A stretch of 64,000 nucleotides of DNA from Paramacrobiotus metropolitanus. Its lineage: Eukaryota; Tardigrada; Eutardigrada; Parachela; Macrobiotidae. Positions 42,168 to 53,444 of this stretch are shown piece after piece. Within the stretch, counting starts at the first letter, position 1, and every line of letters starts with the position of its first letter. The stretch lies in the NCBI RefSeq assembly GCF_019649055.1, contig NW_026570239.1, positions 372,001 to 436,000 of the forward strand, in the 5' to 3' direction. Under the pieces are notes generated by a model, which saw only the letters and a list, made by a program, of their open reading frames with translations, had not been told where the DNA came from and did not search any database. The position numbers and the translations under genes are program-made.

Positions 42168-43529
42168 AATTTAGAGCCTTTCCAGCACGACCAGCAGAAC
42201 AAAATTTAACAATTTTATTCTGTGCGGTTGACTTATTTCATTCCCATTCCAGCTGGCATACCTCTCACTTTAAGAAGACTGCTGTTCATACAGCATTCAA
42301 GGGATATGCAAATAACAGCACTATGCCATAATGGCAGAAAATAGCTGGGAAGTACCCCTGACAGTTCGCTGTTAGCAACTTTGGTGAGGAGTCAGGCAAA
42401 CAGCTGCAGCACAAAAGCGATGGATCTCGATCTCTCGGATTTTATGAGCATACTTTACCTTGAGAACGGAGGAAACGGGCGGCATCAGCGCTAGAGGATA
42501 ATGGAAAGATATCCCACCGTGCGGTGTTGTATTGTTAGTTTTCATCGCTTCCTGTTAGCTTACCGGAACAAACCTTCATCCAATCGTCGGCTTTCATAGA
42601 AAAACGAAAACGCACATGACAATTCTGAGTCGGTTTAAACGAAGCGACGATATTGAATTTTTGCTGCTACTAACCGGTAAGGCCATATTCCTGCTCGAGC
42701 CGATGGAACCGGAAAGGGCTAGCTAGCAAGCTAGATAAATGCCTCGTGCATGTACTTCTAGATTTTAAGCTTCTCTCAAGTTATTATGATGATTTGAAGA
42801 TATGAATACAAAATAAAGTACAAGGTATCCGAATAACTTCAACTTGCTTATGTTAAAAAATTAGCTAAACTAAGACAGCTTATAATAACGTTTTGCTAAC
42901 TTTCTTGGCATCATGCAGCTACAGATGCCTGCTTTTTGCTCCAATGGGCGAGGATAGCTTTTGATCTGCCGATTTGGTGTGCTGACAGTGCCGGTAAATT
43001 TATTTTGGATCACCACGCATTTCTGCCAGAATAGGGGGCCGTATAAATTTATTTGACTCCTGCGGCAATGATCCCAAATGTGAGGAACAATTGAAGTTTG
43101 ATTATCAATTCTTTTAAGAGTTTAGAACAATTTTAGTTTTGATTTGAAATGGCAGTTGGTGTTGAAAAGGAACTGTGAATACAGGAACAGTCCAAGTTAG
43201 CGTGCCGATAGAAAAACCCTAGCGGGGCGTCCCCCCCCCGTGGGGACTGTTCCGAAGGACGGGTTTTATTACATAATAACTGCAAAAAGCTTCTGTTGTG
43301 GAGTTGTTTACTGGGAACTGGGAAGATTGCCTGAGTCATGAGTGCAAGCTGGACGGCTATTTTAGCGAAATAGTCTGCGGCAAGTGCAACCACCTCGCGT
43401 ACGCGCATACGTGTATTAGTCTCGACTTTGGGTACCTGATTCCGACTGCCACTATCTCCAAAACTTGCAGCATCAGTTTTTCGTTGTCACTTTAACGAAC
43501 CTTCCCAGTTAATGTTTCAGAATAGAGAA
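42168..43529. other. Gene-free DNA with R1 and R2 fragments
   Basis: R1 copy at about 42425-42620. R2-like blocks near 42935-43110 (TTGCTCCAATGGGCGAGGAT, AGGGGGCCGTATAAATTT). A run of nine C at 43231-43239. No gene. Confidence 0.4.
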
Positions 43530-43745
43530 TAAAATTTTAGAATTTTTTGATATTTTGAAAGTAGGTTTTTATGGAGAACCAAGAAAGTTAGTTTTGTTTT
43601 GGTTTCTCGTAGACTTAGCATAGGTCCGTACGATGGAGGCGTTGCTTGCACCCTATGCTATGTCTACGAGAAACCAAAACAAGCATAACTTTCTTGGTTC
43701 CCCACAAAAAAACACTTATCAGAGATCAAAAAGCGTCAAATTTTT
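43530..43745. repeat. Foldback repeat
   Basis: Arms of about 50 well-matched bases (GGAGAACCAAGAAAGTTAG at 43572; complement ending near 43705) enclose a loop of roughly 30 bases, with weaker pairing outward. The arm includes GTCTACGAGAAA, which also occurs at the Polinton terminus. Confidence 0.75.
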
Positions 43746-43964
43746 CTTTCTATCTTCTGAGATGTTGGTTAGGAAGTTTTATGGAAAGGTAAACGAAAAA
43801 CTAGTGCTTGAAACTTTGGATTAACTGACGATGACATTCAGTGCGTTCTTTCACTGTTCACATACATTCTCCACCTCTGCCTCTGCATCTCTGCCCATCC
43901 TGAGTTACAGCATTTCTGTCTCTCTTGAGTTTACAGTAAATTTCTCTCTATTGTCAGTAAACGT

Positions 43965-44155
43965 GGGTATTGCTAAAGTCTGTGACTGTGAATGGGTGGG
44001 ACTGGGTGGGAGTGGGAGTTTATGTGACTGGGACTTTCTGGGACTGTGACCGTCTGTGATTGTGCCAGACTGGGCACGGGAGCGATTGGGACCATTTGGG
44101 ACTGGGACTAGTGTTAGCTACTTAACCCCAAATCGACTGAAAGCGCACTTCCGGT
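43965..44155 (+). repeat. Left terminal inverted repeat of element X, G-rich
   Basis: Built from GTGACTGGGA-like runs. GGGTGGGACTGGGTGGG plus a fifth G-tract (43994-44016) is a G-quadruplex motif. The same design occurs at the other three ends of elements X and Y. Confidence 0.85.
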
Positions 44156-44159
44156 CAAT

Positions 44160-46176
44160 TGTCTAACTCCGTGACCCAGCACGAAAAATCCAAATTTTAC
44201 AACAAATTTGTTACCGCTTACTTATAAGCACAAGTGGCACTAAATAATAAAATTAAAATTCTGGTAACTAATAACCAAGCGGTAAAGGTGACACGGGCCA
44301 CCGCACGCAGGCTTTAGTTACATCGGTACTCGACAAATGGGAAGATTGAGCTATTCTGATTCCAACGAAAATCTACAAATACAACCACGGAAGACCTGTG
44401 TTGGCGCTGCAATACACAGTACTGCATTTAGCATTAGTACGTACTACGTACCAAAATTATGTAGTACGGCGTAAACCGCGTAGCCAATTAATTTTCGTTT
44501 AGCCACTCCCAATTAAACTCAGCAGCAGATGAAAAAGTATTTTTAAGTGTTCTAGGATAGTATTTTACTTTTTACAAAATATATGATTTTTCTGAATTTG
44601 GAGCCGGAAACAGTGCCCTGATTAGATCGCCTATTTAAAGAGCACAACAGTTCAGTGTTGTTTACGAGTATTTTAACTGAAAATGTGTGATGTCAACGTG
44701 TTTATTTACCAAAGGTGCCTTCACTTGGCGATGAGGTAGTGTGCCTGCGCTTGCACTTCTTCTTACTTCGATGGCTGTTGCCTATTAAACTACTCTCATG
44801 TTAGAATATGTAAATAATATGCGGTCACATAATATTATATACCATATCAGTTCGAAATGGGTGCCTATATTAAACTGGGTGCGAAAAGGGGTGCCTATAA
44901 TAAACGGGGGTTTTAGAGCGGGCCTTTAACGTCTTCCTTCATTTTATCACTAAACATCCCACACAAATCAATATAACTCAAGACTCCATCTATCAAATGA
45001 TTGTGGCCAAAGATATTGCTTCGGTCAGCTAGTAGTGGTAATAAAATGGAAAATTTACCATTTGCACTTTGCATATAATTGTTCTTCAATTTTAAGAGGA
45101 CCTGATCGAGTAGATTATAAAATTAGAACTTTTGGCTCTTACTAAATTTCTTAAATCGTTTGTTCTGAATTTCTACGCCAACAGGGACAGAAGAGTGGGC
45201 TTATAACTTAAGAGCTTCCGGTTCTTAATTTTTAAGAACTTGCCAACAAGTAAAGATTGTAACTCTCTGGTATCTCTTTGCTGCATTGTTTTACGTGTGC
45301 ATAACGTCTATGCAAGATTCACATAATCATACTCTTAAATCACAGAAAAAACTTAATTCATAAGAATAGTCCTAAACGTAATTCATAACTTTTTTTAATA
45401 GTTAACTCATACTCGCATTAGTTTGTTATACCCTCATTAATCTCCGGTCTGCCAATGCCTTTTTCTAGTTAGAAATAATTCTAAAGTGTTATTATTTTGA
45501 ACAAATTTAGTTAAATTTACGCTACACAACCGTTGCCCCAGTCAGTCTCGCGCGTTGCGCTATTACATTTCAGGGTTCATGAAGTTTTTGAATTGCTTTT
45601 CATTGAAAAAACCATTGCAATGTAGTGCGTGGCTACGCCCTTGCGCGTAGCAACATTTTCATATTTGTGACCTATAGGGGACGGGATACTCTGTAGTATT
45701 CTTTTGATTATTATTTAGTATGTAGCCGGCATGCAGAAGCCCAATAAATCTGGTACTTACTTCACGACGTGATAACCTTGTTTCTGGAGACCAAGTCTGT
45801 GTATCATAATAATTTATTTTTAAATTTTGTTGTGTAAAATTTTTTACGAAATGGCTACGCGCGAGAGTATCGCGCGCGTAGAGGTTTGACTACGCGCGAG
45901 AGTTTCTCGCGCAAAGTCAAATGACTACGCGCGAGAGTTAGCGAAATTATATTAGAAAATAAAAAAATATAATATAATCGATTTGTGAATTAGCATTAAT
46001 GTGGCAGGCATAAACCAGTACCATAACAACCAAGGTCAAATATTCTGTCAAGGCTCCATTAATTTCTAGGACGTAAAACTGTATTTTACCGGTACTATTT
46101 TACCGGCACAATTAAGCTACCTACCGGTATCCGTAACGGTTATAGTTGTAAATTTGTACTATTTACTCCTCTGGAA
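44160..46176. other. 5' noncoding part of element X
   Basis: AT-rich. It contains a block (about 44590-44670) related to the interior of element Y, and CTACGCGC motifs at 45633-45936. No ORF of note. Confidence 0.5.
45854..45936. repeat. Left sub-terminal CTACGCGCGAGAG repeats
   Basis: Three forward copies (about 45854, 45890, 45924) and one inverted partial copy (about 45874) of CTACGCGCGAGAG. They probably bind the transposase; inference only. Confidence 0.75.
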
Positions 46177-49100
46177 ATGGACTCTGCACTGCTTAAAACC
46201 GGAGACCGCTTTATGTCCTATGAAGCAGCTGTAAAAGCTGTCCAGGACTGGGGAAAGGTGACCAATCAGGTCTTTGTAAACCCAGGAGGAAACGCACGGA
46301 CATCGAAAACACATCCGCACCATGCAAGTTTCCCATACAGCTCCGCCCGGCTAATCTGCAAAAAGGGAGGCGAATATCGTCCTCACCGGAAGGACGAGCA
46401 GATAACCCACAAGTCCATCACAACGACGCTGAAGAGCGGTTGCAAAGCATACGTTCACCTCAAGCTTCTCAACGGCATGATGGAAATTGTACATCTGCCA
46501 GCCCCGGAGGATCATAACCATGAGCTCACAAGCATCGTTGCCCAGCACATCCCGGAAAACAGAAGACTGTCCGCGACGGAAGTTGATACCGTAGAACAAC
46601 TTCTTACCAATCGCGTACCTCCCCGGATCATCGCGGGCACCATCAACGCGACGCGTCGGTCGACGGGACTGTTCGGGACAGTCATAACGAAGGACATTTT
46701 CAACCAGGGGACAAGAATTCGTAAGGAAAAACGACAGGGACGTCGGGAGGACGAGATTCTTACCCAGTTTCTGGTTCAACTTCGTGAGAACGATCAAACC
46801 GGTACCTACGATGTTTCCGTATCAGAGGATGAAAGCAATTCCCTACGTCTGGTTTTCTTACAAACAACAACCATGAAGGAAACCTTCGCTCGTAACCCAC
46901 AGGTCTGTTTGAATAACATGATTTTGTTATCATCTTTGTGAAATTTTACATAGGTGTGTGTTTGCAGGTACTGTTTCTTGACAGTACTTATCGGATTAAC
47001 ATCGAGCACTACACCTTGTACGCCATGCTTGCGCAGGACGAAAACGGGTTTGGCCAACCGGTTGCTGTTGGATTTGTGGAAAATGAGAAGGCAGATACTC
47101 TTGGTCTGTTTTTTGACATGGTTCGGAGATCATCGGCCGCCGCTGCAGCAGCTGTTGAGGCAATTTTCGTCGACCGCGATTTTACTCAGATTGCCGTGTT
47201 ACAAACACAATTTCCTAATGTCCCGGTGCTGATTTGTGCATTTCATGCGATAAAGACGTGGAAGTTTCGAATCGCTAAAGAGCAAATGACCGTTGCAGCG
47301 AAACAGGAACTGCTGTCCAGTTTCCGCCGACTTTTGTATGCCCATGATGCAGAGCTGTTCAAAGTGCGAGAGACAAATTTCCTGCAGAACTGTTCAGAAA
47401 GGCTGAAGGCGTATTATGAAGGTAACTGGAAAAATGATGCTGAAGCATGGTCAATGGCAAGCCGGCGAGAATTGCGCACGTTTGGCAACAATACAACAAA
47501 CCGGATAGAAAGATTTTTTCTTACCATCAAAACTGCACTGCGCGGCTCCGGCCGTTCTATAGCAAAACGATTTCACCTAACGGAGTGCCTGGAAATAGTG
47601 ATGTCAGTCATTGATTACAAGGCAAACCTCGCTAAATATCAGGACTACGTCAACAGTGCAAAGTCAATGGTTATGCATAACTTTCCGATTCCGGAAGTCG
47701 GCCGAGCACTGGGTACCGCAGTGACTGAGTTTGCCGCCAGAATCATTAGAGGTCAGTGTGTGCTGTTCCTCAAGGAGACGTACGATGTGGTCAGGAACGA
47801 CAATTTGAACTGGGACGTCACTAACACTAAAGGTGGAAGATCGTATGAGGTATACAACCATCTGGGAGACCGCCCAGCTACACGAAATAAAACCGGTGCT
47901 GTTTTAGGTGACAGAGAACCGAAATACGACTGAACGAAGCTTTGTTTGCAACTGCTATGTCAACTGCGCGTTCGGGCTGCTGTGTAGGCACATAATACAC
48001 GTGAGACGGGAGGAAGACTTGGATTTGTTTTCGGTTGCCGATATTCTTCCACGATGGCTGCGAAATGACCCCGCTGCCGGTACACCGGTGGACGTTTTCC
48101 CACGCGTCCTTCAAGCAGCGCTACAGGGCGAGCCGGACGAAGACGTAACAGAAGAAGATTCTTCAGACCAAACAGCACGGTATAACAGTCTCGGAGTTCG
48201 TTACAAGACAGCCCTGGACTTGAGCAAAGAAATCGCAAGCGAAATTTCTAAATTTGGTGCGGTGGAGTTTCGGCAACACCTAGCGGCATTGCAACTTTAT
48301 GCGGAGATCATCCGCAGCGGCGTAATCCCCGTTGTATCCCACCCTGACCAGGTCGAAGCTGCGAGACCATCAACAGCGGATGCTGAAGCGCCGCAGGAAA
48401 TTATGGAAACCCCAAACGCTATTGAAGCAGCCGAACTAGCGATGCCAGAAAACACAGTTGCAGGCAATGATCTAAACGTCCTGAATATCCCTCCATTTAC
48501 TGTGAGGCCCGCAGGGCAAGTGCAGCCGCGCGGTCGACCTTCTGAGGGACGGAGGCATACGAAATTCAACCAAACAGCCATTACGCTGCTAACGCTAGCA
48601 GATGCTACTCCAGAAGCAAAAGAAACGCATAACCAAGGAAAAAAGCGGAAAGTCTCCGTTCAACCGCGTAGAAAATCGGCCCGTATCGAGCGAAGCCCAG
48701 TGCGTCCGGGCGAAACGGCCTCCATGCGCGCGAGGCGAATAATGGAGCCGATGCCTCCTGGCCAAAACGAAATCGTGCGCGAATACGGCATCACGCCCGT
48801 TCTCACAGAAGACATTGCAAACCTAAACCGTTATGGTTCTGACCTGGCGCTTCGGCTGTTAGTCGCTGGAACTTACCTCTTGCGAGAAGCTTTTCCACAG
48901 CGGGGAGGGTTGGAATCACCAGCGGAAATTGCTCTTTGCCAGCCAATTGACCAATGTTTTGCGCGGATACGCTTCCAGCGAAACATGGACAAAGATATTG
49001 TGCAGCCACTTTTCAACGGCGTAAATCACTATGTCTGCGCGCTATACGATTGTATGAAACCTGGCGTCGTACGGGTCTACTGCTCGACGGGACAACAGCC

Positions 49101-49482
49101 GACAGATCTGCTGAAGTTACAGCTGTTTCGATTGTTTTGTTTTCCGGACTCAAATGGACAGGTCGAAATCGAATACGCCCCTGTTTATGGACAGTCGCCG
49201 ACAAGCAACAATTGCTTAATTTATGCATTTGCATTTGCTTATGATTTACTGCTTCGGAAAACCATCCAGACTGCGAATTACATCCCTGACCGGGAATTTC
49301 GGGTATGGTTTCGCGAAATTATCGTCACGGGAGTGTTAAAGCAACCCCCAAGAGCTCAGGGACGAAATGCCCGCACTAAGACGGTGATCACGTTTCAAAG
49401 CATTCGTGTTTCCGCAAAAGATGCCGAAGCGTTGGAGAAAGCAGTAAAGCTGCCGGCTAAGCGAAGGGACACTGTTATTTAA
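46177..49482 (+). CDS. MULE-type transposase with SWIM finger and C-terminal cysteine-protease-like domain
   Basis: Exons 46177-46902, 46968-47849 and 47908-49482 join in phase 0 through 65- and 58-bp GT-AG introns, giving 1060 residues without a stop. The N-terminus has a FLYWCH/FAR1-like DNA-binding region (CKKGGEYR...CKAYVHL...HNHE). The DDE core has LFLDSTYR (D247), IFVDRDF (D311/D313), the MULE C-x2-H motif CAFH, and NNTTNRIERFF (E423). Then come the SWIM finger CNCYVNC...CRH, an AT-hook-like PRGRPSEGRR, and a C-terminal domain with NHYVCALYD and QSPTSNNCLIYAF. The last two resemble the His and Gln-Cys boxes of Ulp1/C48 proteases, but Cys stands where the acidic residue is expected (VRVYCST). 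It would cut and paste element X and mobilise element Y. Confidence 0.88.
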
Positions 49483-49587
49483 ATTTGAATTGTGCCAGAG
49501 AATTAAAAACCCTAATGCTGATGCATCCAATTGTATTTAGTATTGCTTCGTCGATCACTGCTTCGTCTATCAGCATAAAAAAACAAA

Positions 49588-49719
49588 ATCTATCGCGCGT
49601 AGCTGATTCAGTACTGTTTTTACTACCGGCGAGAGCTCTCGCGCGTAGTCAAACTACTACGCGCAGGAGCTCTCGCGCGTAGACTAAGTGCTACGCGCGT
49701 GAGAAACTCTCGCGCGTAG
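49588..49719. repeat. Right sub-terminal CTCTCGCGCGTAG repeats
   Basis: At least six copies in both orientations, several forming palindromes (49656-49681, 49691-49719). Counterpart of the left cluster. Confidence 0.8.
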
Positions 49720-49845
49720 ACCTGACCAATTTTTTATTGACAACAACCATCAATGTGTTGAAGATGTAGAAATTTTAAAGTTTTTTTTAAAATTTCGGTT
49801 TAAAACTGACCGGAAGTGCGCTTTCAGTCGATTTAGCGTTAAGTA

Positions 49846-50068
49846 ATGTCATGCTGTGTGCTTGATGTATCAAGCAGCCGCCATCGGTGGCTGTTGGTGT
49901 AGATTTCCAGCATTTCCTATGAAAGTGCTCAGTTTATGGCATCCTTTTTCCCCTATTTCTGTATTTTTCCCTATTTGGGCAATACACTCTTCTTTTGTGA
50001 GAGACCCGTGTTCTCTCACACCCAGATTTATTTGTATTTGGAAAGGGGTGTCAGACCTGCCTTCTGAC
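49846..50068. mobile_element. 223-bp insertion inside the right end of element X
   Basis: The right inverted repeat of X matches that of Y except for this block. It is flanked by AGTA on both sides (49842-49845 and 50069-50072), and its ends are ATGTCA...TGACA, inverted. The uninterrupted arrangement (TTAAGTAGCGAAC) is seen at the right end of Y. It is a small nested insertion with a 4-bp target duplication. Confidence 0.75.
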
Positions 50069-50072
50069 AGTA

Positions 50073-50232
50073 GCGAACACTAGTTCCAGTCCCAACTGGT
50101 CACAGTCCCAATCGCTCCCATGCCCAGTCTGGCACAGTCACAGACGGTCACAGTCCCAGAAGGTCCCAGTCCCATAAACTCCCACTCCCACCCAGTCCCA
50201 CCCATTCACAGTCACAGACTTTAGCAATACCC
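50073..50232 (-). repeat. Outer right terminal repeat of element X, C-rich
   Basis: Reverse complement of 43965-44115 with a C-rich plus strand (G-quadruplex potential on the minus strand). Confidence 0.85.
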
Positions 50233-51512
50233 GTGCTTTGGGTGCAAATGCAACGGCACAACGTGCGCGTCGGTTAGGCCAATTCTGATTGGCGATCGCA
50301 CGGGGCGGGTGCACTATCACGTGTCCGTATACATACTTAACTGCATGAAAACAGACTTTGCCACCATGGTGCCGCCCAAGAACGGGTGCGGATGCGTTTT
50401 AAGTGAACGGATTTGCAGAACGCCGTAATTAGAGCAAGATACGGAATATACATGTATATACGAGTATCGTGATTTATGAGTATCGTATTATCGTGATTTA
50501 TCCCTTTATCACGGAATAATTATACATGTATTATATCCTGAATTATCCATATTATCGTGAGCAAAGTATAGTACTTTGATAGTTTGATTATAGCAACCCA
50601 TAAAAGGCGGCTGTTATTATCTTATATTCATAAAGGAAAACCTTTACGCTTAACTGCGACAGACTGGTGAGTTATATGGTTGAGTGCAATTGTGCAAACG
50701 ACTGACACGATTCACATGTATATCAGTACTTTATCGATCGCACAGCATAAAAACGCTCCACACCGTATTATCGCCATTATTACAGTAGAACAAAAGACAA
50801 GATCGGTGGAATTGCTAAGTATTTCTTCTGTAAGATTTGCCGTTCATTATAAGGCAAGTGCGCGTTTCAATGGATTACAATAGTGGATTTGCGGTGACAA
50901 ACTGCATCTATACACGAAATCGATACATACAAACAAGTGACGTCACGGTGACGTTGTGAGCCATACATTCAAAGCTCAATTCTAGCGATCTCTACGTCAC
51001 TTGTTTGTATGCATAGATTTGGTGTATATATACAAGTTGTCAGCGCAAATCAACTAATGAGAGCCGAAAGGATCGAGACATTACCCAACCTAAGAGCAGA
51101 GCGTTCGTTTTTTTGCCTCAGCCAGCTCAATTCCACAAACAGAGGGAAAGTGCTGCATCAGCGCTCAGGGATAATGGAAATAGCGATTGCTATTGGGCGG
51201 TGTTTGTTTTCATCGTTCAATTTTACGTTAATACAAACAGACCGCGAGCCCCATTCACTTTCCATTCATAAAGGTGAAAAAGCAGTAATGACAGCAGTCA
51301 GTCGGCGGTAGCCGAGTTATTATCCCGTACTGAATTGTTCCTGTTACTGACGTATTCTTTACTGCTACTGCTCGTAACATCGCTCTTGCTCGAACATGCA
51401 TATGGAATCAAAAAGTGTAGTGTGAGGAAGCGAACTACAGTAAATGGCTTGTGCAATTAGGAACGCCTTTGGTACTACATATGACTATGGCAAGAAAATC
51501 CCGCTGCTCACC
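50233..51512. other. Spacer between elements X and Y
   Basis: Holds a small foldback (about 50913-51032, arms CATACAAACAAGTGACGT) and an R1 copy (51141-51320). No gene seen. Confidence 0.5.
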
Positions 51513-53172
51513 GGGTATTGCTGAAGTCTGTGACTGTGACTGGGTGGGAGTGGGAGTTTATGTGACTGGGAGTTTCTGTGACTGTGACCGTCTGTAACTG
51601 TGCTAGACTGGGTCTGGGAACGATTGGGACTGTGACCATCTGGGACTTGGAACAGTGTTCGCTACTTAACGCCAAATCGACAGAAAGCGCACTTCCGGTC
51701 AATTTAAACTGAAGTTAGAAGTGTGTGCGTTAAACTATAATCAAAATTCATCTGGCCAGTCAGATAGCTCTGAACATTGAAAGTGTCCGTATGTTTGAGG
51801 CCACCTGAACGCAGTTGCTTACCAGGGCACATTTTCCGGGTCCATATCCAGAAAATTCCAATCTTTTGCCGAAACGTAGTAAATATCTATAGTACAATTA
51901 AAAAACAATTTCATGCGCTGAGGCTCAAAGGGCGTGGCAAAAAAAATTAAATGAAAACCATAATACAACATAGTAGTGAACATACTACGAAAATACTTTG
52001 TACTTGTACCACAGTGCGCTACTGCAGTACTCGTACAGGCTGTTTACGTACTTTAATAATAATAATTCAGAAACATTTCCTATTTTGCCGGAAGGTACTG
52101 AATGATTGCGAAATGTTTAAAAAAGTAATAATACCTGCAAAGGCCGATAAGGTGCCGCAAATAATAGCAAATTTACGAAAGTAGAGTGCAGTGCCGCAGC
52201 TATTTAACCAGATTTTCAGGCATACCTCGTTTTAATAACTGATATCTATATTGTTTTAGGCTTACTGTATGGCGCGTACCCGTGTTTGGAGAGAAAAATA
52301 ACAGACAAAAATTTGGTCGCTAAAAAATTAATAACGAAATTTTACAAACACAATGCGATCCATATAAGTTTGCCGTCCCGTACCTTTCAGCTGCAATACT
52401 ATCATACTCGTACCTGTAATCCAGAAAATACCCATCTTTTGCAGAAACGTAGTAAATACAAATAGTACAATTAAAAAAATAACTTCATATGCTGCGGCTC
52501 AAAGGGCGTTGCCAAAAAACTTTAAATGAAATCCATAATAACATACTATCACAATGCAGACTGCAGTACTTGTACAGGCTATTAATTACGTAATATTAAG
52601 CCCGATCTTTTGCAAAAGGGAAGGATAGAAATGCGAAATGCTTAAAAAATATCATGTGCAAAAGTCAATAGGGCGTCGCCCAAAATAATAGTTTTCACAA
52701 AACATTTGGACCCGGAAAATAAGCCCTGGTTCGATCGCCTAATTTAGCAGTACAACATTTCAGTGCTACTTATTTAATTGTACTATAGATATTTACTTCG
52801 TTTCGGCAAAAGATTGGAATTTTCTGGATATGGACCCGGAAAATGTGCCCTGGTAAGCAACTGCGTTCAGGTGGCCTCAAACATACGGACACTTTCAATG
52901 TTCAGAGCTATCTGACTGGCCAGATGAATTTTGATTATAGTTTAACGCACACACTTCTAACTTCAGTTTAAATTGACCGGAAGTGCGCTTTCTGTCGATT
53001 TGGCGTTAAGTAGCGAACACTGTTCCCAGTCCCAGATGGTCACAGTCCCAATCGTTCCCAGACCCAGTCTAGCATAGTCACAGACGGTCACAGTCACAGA
53101 AACTCCCAGTCACATAAACTCCCACTCCCACCCAGTCCCACCCAGTCACAGTCACAGACTTTAGCAATACCC
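51513..53172. mobile_element. Non-autonomous derivative of the MULE (element Y)
   Basis: Same terminal sequence as X (GGGTATTGCTGAAGTCTGTG at 51513; complement ending 53172), but the inverted repeats are about 390 bp and nearly identical. There is no transposase. The interior contains a diverged direct duplication (about 51845-52150 and 52420-52700: GCAGAAACGTAGTAAAT-type blocks). It ends 272 bp before the glycosyltransferase gene. Confidence 0.88.
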
Positions 53173-53444
53173 CCCAAAGCACTCGTGTTGTGCTGCGATT
53201 GACAGCTGATATGAGAATCAAGTTGCAAGTCCATATCGATAAACATGCTGATTTTTAGTCTGGTGTTCGCAGTTGATTACATTTTTTTAGATTCGTCGAT
53301 AAAATTCTAGTTCTGTACTAGTAAACTGTGTTCCATTATTTTCCTGAGATGGACTGAATCTGACTTTATTATTGCTCTAAAAAATCTCTCTAGAAGGAAT
53401 CTCTGTCATACGATACAGTATTTTAAGGATTAAACTGGATAAAC

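Larger units (their letters stand above)
43965..50232. mobile_element. Autonomous MULE-like DNA transposon (element X)
   Basis: Termini GGGTATTGCTAAAGTCTGTG (43965) and its complement ending at 50232 open inverted repeats of about 190 bp, ending in AGCGCACTTCCGGTCAATT. The transposase gene is at 46177-49482. The right repeat is split by a 223-bp insertion at 49846-50068. No clean target duplication is visible (CAGTAAACG left, GTGCTTTGG right). Sub-terminal arrays of CTACGCGCGAGAG lie near 45854 and 49590. Confidence 0.85.

Noticed and set aside
43831-44049. ORF in the left end of element X
   Set aside because: It is made largely of low-complexity terminal repeat sequence. The same sequence at other ends is not open.
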